Shown here in pieces: positions 6,893 to 10,454 of a DNA stretch of 10,454 bases (position 1 is the first letter of the stretch; every line of letters starts with the position of its first letter). The stretch is from positions 1-10,454 of the forward strand of contig JAKAUD010000243.1 of assembly GCA_021827885.1 (NCBI GenBank), given 5' to 3'. The DNA is from Thermoplasmata archaeon. GTDB taxonomy: Archaea; Thermoplasmatota; Thermoplasmata; Thermoplasmatales; Thermoplasmataceae. The notes below the pieces were generated by a model, which had not been told where the DNA came from, searched no databases, and worked only from the letters and a program-made list of their open reading frames with translations. The position numbers were made by a program, and so were the translations under genes.

Positions 6893-7052
6893 GAGAAGGG
6901 AGATGCTGAGTCACTATTCCCCAAGGGATATGATAGAGCATCTCGAGAGGATAAGCAGGCTGAAGATAGGGGATGAATGGAAGTACTTGGAAATACCTAA
7001 GAAATCCAGGAAGATTATGGATGATTTAGACCTACATATTGTGCAGAATTGA
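6885..7052 (+). pseudogene. Transposase C-terminal tail, plus copy (IS1634/IS4-like)
   Basis: A plus-strand frame after a TGA at 6882 reads Y-S-P-R-D-M-I-E-H-L-E-R-I-S-R-L-K-I-G-D-E, then P-K-K-S-R-K-I-M-D-D-L-D-L, ending in TGA at 7050-7052. It aligns residue by residue with the minus-strand tail at 6761-6892. The two copies diverge from a shared centre near 6888, forming a degraded inverted repeat about 120 bases per arm. The stop is five bases from the stop of glcF, so the debris abuts the operon's 3' end without cutting it. Confidence 0.55.
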
Positions 7053-7057
7053 AAGAG

Positions 7058-8284
7058 TTACAGGTTAAATTTCGCACGTTTAAGAATATCAGATAGATCC
7101 TTTGCGTCTTTGTTCTTGTTAAGATTTGAAAGACAGATTGGACAGGCAGTTACTATGTTCCCCTTACCAGCACTCCTCAGTTCTTCGTACCTCTTTTCCG
7201 ATATCCTTTCGCTTAAATTTGGGAAGAGGAGTTCATCGGGTCCTCCACAGCATGCAGTGCTTTGTCCACTGTGCGTCGGATATGTCACGTTGGAAACATT
7301 CTCAAGGATCTTTGATGCTACATTGTATCTGTCCTCGCCTCTTATAAGGTGGCATGGTTCGTGCATTATCAGGTTCTCATCCAATTTCCTGAACTTCAAG
7401 TCTGCTAAATAGTCAGTGTAAAAAGACACTTCGGCGTCAAAGTCTTTCACGTATTTTGGGTATGAAAATTTCAACAGGTCATAAGTGTGTGGGTCTGTCG
7501 TTACAATCTTTTTTATTTTTTTCTCCCTGATAATCTTAGTGAAATTTTCAGCATATCTTCTGAACTGTTCTTCGTAGCCCAGATCAAGGATGAAAGTTCC
7601 CGGATACGGCTCGTTTTCGATATGGTTCATCCTGATTCCAGCCTTCGAGAGAAGATCATAGATATTTCTCACCGATTTCATGTAATCATCCACATCCTTT
7701 CCCTTAAAAATGAGGGAAAGCAGCTTGATGAGAAATGGGAATCTTGCAATGATCGAAGCTCCTGCGTTTGTCAATCGTTCCCCCATTTTCAATTCAAGTC
7801 CTGAGAAGCTCTTGCTGTATGCGGTCAGGAGGTACATCTGGCCGGTGTAAAATAGGATTTCGGAATCGTCATAGAATTTCATACCATCAAACCACTTGTT
7901 CATCCTCTTAGATAACCCTAGAGGACTTCCATACTTCACGGTGAGCCTGACAATCATGTCTGCAACGCTCTTGCCTGCTGCTTTCCTGTAGACCAGCTCT
8001 TGCCTTGACAGACGGCTAATCTCCCCGGCATTTATGCCAGCGGGACAAACTGTTAGGCATGCGTTGCAGTTGAGACACGAATAGAATGGGTCAAGGAAAT
8101 CCGAGGTGTCAAAATCTACGCGTTTAAGTTCTGACAGCATCTCCTTCGCTATCATCACCCTCCCCCTTGCCCCGATTGCTGCCTTGAAGGAGGCAGCTTC
8201 CAGAGTTGGGCATACAGCTTCACAGAAGCCGCAGTTAATGCATTTATCCGTTATACCCTTTATTTCAGCAGCCCTGTCTGTCAA
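7058..8284 (-). CDS. glcF: GlcF/LldE-type Fe-S subunit with CCG domains
   Basis: The 408-residue iron-sulfur partner of the FAD dehydrogenase encoded upstream; length is normal for GlcF. Two [4Fe-4S] motifs occupy the N-terminus: Cys15, 18, 21, 25 and Cys70, 73, 76, 80. The second CCG domain is complete, with H-E-P-C311-H, C345-C346-G-G and A-C381-P-I-C384, as in HdrD/GlpC/LldE cofactor-binding domains. The first CCG domain is degenerate: the expected G-C-M is G-Q149-M, the CCG position is Y-P-G at 227-229, and the later Cys is D-P-H266-T. It probably moves electrons from the flavin to a membrane quinone or another acceptor. The TTG start overlaps the glcD stop (TTGA at 8284-8281), with a GGGGAAAG purine run just before it, so translation is coupled. 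No transmembrane helix is obvious, though residues 180-193 are hydrophobic and might aid membrane contact. Confidence 0.85.
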   Translation of the reverse strand: MTDRAAEIKGITDKCINCGFCEAVCPTLEAASFKAAIGARGRVMIAKEMLSELKRVDFDTSDFLDPFYSCLNCNACLTVCPAGINAGEISRLSRQELVYRKAAGKSVADMIVRLTVKYGSPLGLSKRMNKWFDGMKFYDDSEILFYTGQMYLLTAYSKSFSGLELKMGERLTNAGASIIARFPFLIKLLSLIFKGKDVDDYMKSVRNIYDLLSKAGIRMNHIENEPYPGTFILDLGYEEQFRRYAENFTKIIREKKIKKIVTTDPHTYDLLKFSYPKYVKDFDAEVSFYTDYLADLKFRKLDENLIMHEPCHLIRGEDRYNVASKILENVSNVTYPTHSGQSTACCGGPDELLFPNLSERISEKRYEELRSAGKGNIVTACPICLSNLNKNKDAKDLSDILKRAKFNL

Positions 8285-9669
8285 AATATCTTTCCCCTGT
8301 TCATTATATTCTTCGGATCGAATGCCTTTTTAATATCCTTCATTAGATCAATGTTTTTTAGGCTGTTCTTATACCTCATCTCCTCTAGCAAGAGCTCCTT
8401 CTTTTCCAATCCAATGCCATGCTCAGCTGAGACGCTCCCACCATTCTCGATAGCTATCTTCCCAATTGTCATTAGGAAATCCTGAGCCTTTTTCAAGCTC
8501 TTTTCATCATTTGAATTGTAGAATACGTTTGCATGGATGTTACCATCGCCTATGTGGCCGAATAAGGATGCCTTTATGGTCTCCCTTCTGGATTCTTCTT
8601 CTATTTTTGACAATGCTGATGGAAGTCTTGAAGGAGGGACCACTATGTCTCCTATGATTATGTATTCGTCACTGCTTGCCCTTTCACCCAGTTCCGCAGC
8701 ATACAGTCCCTTCCTTAGCAGGTACATCTCTGCCATCTCACTGCTGTCTGTGGTATTGATGACTTCTAACGCTCCTGTATTTTTTATAATTTCTAGTGCC
8801 TCAACCATATGCCTTTCTATGGATTCGGTGGTAGATGATATGTCAACCATCAGCAGGAATTTCGCCCCCTCCGGAAATTTGATATTTTTTGTGTTCGTCA
8901 GAGAATCCATGGCTATTCTGTCCATGAATTCTGCAATAAGTGGTGTTATTCCGTTGGCCTTAAGTAATCCGATGGCAGACGATGCTTTATCTATTGATTC
9001 GTAGTAAGCTAGGATTCTGCCGACTTTCTCTGGTTTTGGTGCTATTTTCAGTACTGCCTTTGTTATCAGTCCAAGTGTTCCTTCGCTCCCTATGAACAGA
9101 GCTGTAAGGTCATACCCTGTGCTTCTCTTGAGCACCTTGCCTCCTGTCTGTATAACGGTTCCGTCCGGCAAAACCACCTCAAGTCCAAGTACCCATTCCT
9201 TAGTGGCTCCATACATTGCCCCTCTGAGGCCACCCGCATTGGTGGCTATAGAACCTCCAACAGTGGCAGCTATGGAACTGCCCGGGTCCGGAGGGTAGAT
9301 AAAGTTAATGGACGAAAGCTTCTGGTTCAGGTCATCGAGTCTCACGCCTGCTTCTGCTATAACGTACCTATCCTCTTTGCTGATTTCAATTATTTTATTC
9401 ATCCTTGAAAGACTGATTACAATAGAATCTGAAGAAGGGACAGATGAACCAGTGAGGGCAGTACCTCCACCCCTTCCGACGACTGGTATTCCCTTCTCAT
9501 AGCATATTTTCATAATCTCCTGAAGTTCACTCGTGTCCTTGGGTACAGCAACAGCCAGCGGAACATCTCCATTAAAAAATGATGCGTCTTTCATGAACGG
9601 TATTTTATCGATTTCCTTAGTTATTAGAGAATCGCCGATGGCTTTCTTTAATTTATTAAGTTGATCCAC
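8281..9669 (-). CDS. glcD: FAD-linked 2-hydroxyacid dehydrogenase (GlcD family)
   Basis: This oxidises a 2-hydroxyacid (glycolate, D-lactate or D-2-hydroxyglutarate; the substrate is not readable from sequence) using FAD. Residues are numbered from an in-frame TTG at 9690. The FAD-binding PCMH domain shows R-G-G-G-T-A-L-T-G-S-S at 73-83, P-P-D-P-G-S-S at 133-139, G-G-S-I-A-T-N-A-G-G at 145-154, T-G-Y-D-L at 191-195 and G-S-E-G-T-L-G at 201-207. The C-terminal oxidase domain has G-H-I-G-D-G-N-I-H at 378-386, E-H-G-I-G at 423-427 and the usual F-D-P-K-N-I-M-N-R-G-K end. I prefer the GTG at 9669 (V-D-Q-L-N-K-L-K): it removes an unconvincing T-I-I-I-V extension, and a TATA box lies exactly 26 bases upstream. 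It is the first gene of a two-gene operon with glcF. In these archaea glycolate can arise from pentose breakdown via glycolaldehyde, which would fit the sugar-acid dehydratase nearby. Confidence 0.9.
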   Translation of the reverse strand: MDQLNKLKKAIGDSLITKEIDKIPFMKDASFFNGDVPLAVAVPKDTSELQEIMKICYEKGIPVVGRGGGTALTGSSVPSSDSIVISLSRMNKIIEISKEDRYVIAEAGVRLDDLNQKLSSINFIYPPDPGSSIAATVGGSIATNAGGLRGAMYGATKEWVLGLEVVLPDGTVIQTGGKVLKRSTGYDLTALFIGSEGTLGLITKAVLKIAPKPEKVGRILAYYESIDKASSAIGLLKANGITPLIAEFMDRIAMDSLTNTKNIKFPEGAKFLLMVDISSTTESIERHMVEALEIIKNTGALEVINTTDSSEMAEMYLLRKGLYAAELGERASSDEYIIIGDIVVPPSRLPSALSKIEEESRRETIKASLFGHIGDGNIHANVFYNSNDEKSLKKAQDFLMTIGKIAIENGGSVSAEHGIGLEKKELLLEEMRYKNSLKNIDLMKDIKKAFDPKNIMNRGKIF

Positions 9670-9690
9670 AATTATTATAGTTAGAACCAA

Positions 9691-9699
9691 TTTATTAAA
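9691..9699 (-). promoter_or_regulatory. TATA box of the glcD-glcF operon
   Basis: On the minus strand this reads TTTAATAAA, centred at 9695. That is 26 bases before the GTG at 9669, the exact spacing for an archaeal leaderless transcript starting on that codon. A purine-rich ACTAAAA stretch just upstream could serve as the BRE. Confidence 0.55.
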
Positions 9700-9797
9700 T
9701 TTTAGTCACAATTGGATGCGGGACACTATTCTAACATCGTCCCATATTGAATATACTGTGCCATAAACCCTTGCAGAATATTGCGCTGTCAATCCTG

Positions 9798-9974
9798 TTA
9801 TCCCTCCTTTGACAACAGGTGGGACTTAGGAAGCATGTTAACGAGATGCAACTTCCCCAATTTTAAGCTATCCACTTTATCGTTTTTCTTCTTGGATTCC
9901 TGTGAAAAAGGATATTTTGACAATTCTATATGCAATCTCTTCCTGATTAGTCGTAGTGACTGTGGTATGTTGTC
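9798..9974 (-). other. 58-codon open frame in phase after the IS110 stop
   Basis: Immediately after the TAA of the IS110 remnant the same minus-strand frame stays open for 58 codons to a TAA at 9798-9800. The product is strongly basic and helical in look (S-L-R-L-I-R-K-R-L-H-I-E-L near its start, K-K-K-N-D-K-V near the middle) and lacks its own ATG at the front. It may be a former C-terminal extension of the transposase cut off by a stop mutation, part of the element's non-coding end, or chance. No gene is visible in 9700-9797. Confidence 0.25.
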
Positions 9975-10454
9975 TTAAGCCTTTGCATTCATGGCCATCT
10001 GAGACATTGATTTCATCTTCCTCTCAGTAAGGGAATCTATCTTGTCAATGAATTCCTTATTGTTCTTGAGCATGGTGAAAATCAGTTCTGCCAGGATTCT
10101 AGCAATTGCAACTATGGCCGTGTTCCTTCCCAACCCTTCTAACTATGTTGAGGTATTTGACCTTCAATCTCTTAGATTTCTTTATTGCTGTGTGAGATGC
10201 CGTGACCAGAACAAACCTCAGTATAGAGGGGCCTTTCTTGGATATATGGCCTCTTATGTCCCTGTTGCCGACTGATCCTGTCTTGGAACAAGTCCTGCAT
10301 ATGATGCAAATCTTTCCTTTGATCTGAATCTTGAGATATCATCTATTTCCGATATTATAACTGTGGCTGAATACACATTTATTCCCGGGATTGTCATGAG
10401 GAGCTTCACCCTATTGTCGTCCTTCACTGCTAAAGCTATCTGATCCTCTATCTT
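9975..10454 (-). pseudogene. IS110-family transposase, frameshifted remnant (copy B)
   Basis: The minus strand encodes the Transposase_20 half of an IS110 transposase running in from beyond the window edge: I-E-D-Q-I, then T-I-P-G-I-N-V-Y-S-A, S-E-I-D-D-I-S-R-F and Y-A-G-L-V-P-R-Q-D-Q-S-A, with the likely catalytic Ser in the last block. One base is missing near 10265; restoring an A gives N-R-D-I-R-G-H-I-S-K-K-G in register with copy A. One extra base lies near 10125; removing it gives G-K-N-T-A-I-V-A-I-A. The frame then runs to D-S-L-T-E-R-K-M and TAA at 9975-9977. Two indels make the gene non-functional. It is homologous to the plus-strand copy at 524-1201 but clearly diverged, so they are separate insertions of related elements. 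Confidence 0.8.

Noticed and set aside
7507..7530. T-rich run resembling an archaeal terminator
   Set aside because: It lies inside the conserved coding part of glcF, where it encodes Lys-rich sequence on the minus strand.
8537..9004. Plus-strand 155-residue open frame
   Set aside because: It lies wholly opposite the strongly supported glcD gene and reads as a serine-rich sequence with no domain, typical of an antisense shadow.
5537..9669. A single operon running from glcD through glcF to the dehydratase
   Set aside because: All lie on the minus strand, but over 380 bases of transposase debris and a palindrome separate glcF from the dehydratase, which has its own A/T-rich upstream element.
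10042..10275. Plus-strand 77-residue open frame
   Set aside because: The opposite strand clearly encodes the IS110 transposase once two indels are allowed for.
1..10454. CRISPR arrays, tRNA or rRNA genes
   Set aside because: No regularly spaced repeats, cloverleaf-like arms with a TTCGA loop, or rRNA-like conserved stretches were seen on either strand.

Overview
The window looks like a mobile-element-rich accessory region of an archaeal chromosome, most likely a Thermoplasmatales relative (Ferroplasma/Cuniculiplasma/Thermoplasma type). This is inferred from four things: arginine codons are mostly AGG/AGA and isoleucine is often ATA; archaeal TATA-like boxes lie about 25 bases before start codons with almost no leader; there is an HTH_10 (bacterio-opsin-activator type) regulator; and the transposase families fit. 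No rRNA, tRNA or CRISPR array was seen.

Layout. Bases 1-1201 hold two broken transposase genes on the plus strand, an IS66 fragment and an IS110 C-terminal half. Bases 1251-2686 hold an intact plus-strand two-gene operon: a 2[4Fe-4S] ferredoxin-domain protein, then a protein of unknown function with a C-terminal Cys/His motif, joined by an ATGA overlap. Bases 2821-4442 hold an ISL3-like transposase tail (minus), then a nearly complete IS1634/IS4-type transposase gene with a single frameshift. Bases 4476-6671 hold two minus-strand genes, an HTH_10 regulator and, upstream of it, a mandelate-racemase/enolase-superfamily sugar-acid dehydratase whose natural start appears disrupted. Bases 6761-7052 hold two related transposase C-terminal tails in opposite orientation. 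Bases 7058-9669 hold a minus-strand glcD-glcF type operon: an FAD-linked 2-hydroxyacid dehydrogenase and its Fe-S/CCG-domain partner. Bases 9975-10454 hold a second, diverged, frameshifted IS110 remnant on the minus strand that runs out of the window.

How the genes may work together. The dehydratase would turn a sugar acid into a 2-keto-3-deoxy acid, as in the non-phosphorylative Entner-Doudoroff and pentose routes of these archaea. The GlcD/GlcF pair would oxidise a 2-hydroxyacid such as glycolate or lactate, passing electrons through Fe-S clusters toward the membrane. A shared pathway is inference only, since transposon debris separates the two. The HTH_10 gene lies downstream of the dehydratase on the same strand and is a candidate local regulator. 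The ferredoxin/Cys-His pair is the part whose function I cannot assign and is the best candidate for something undescribed.
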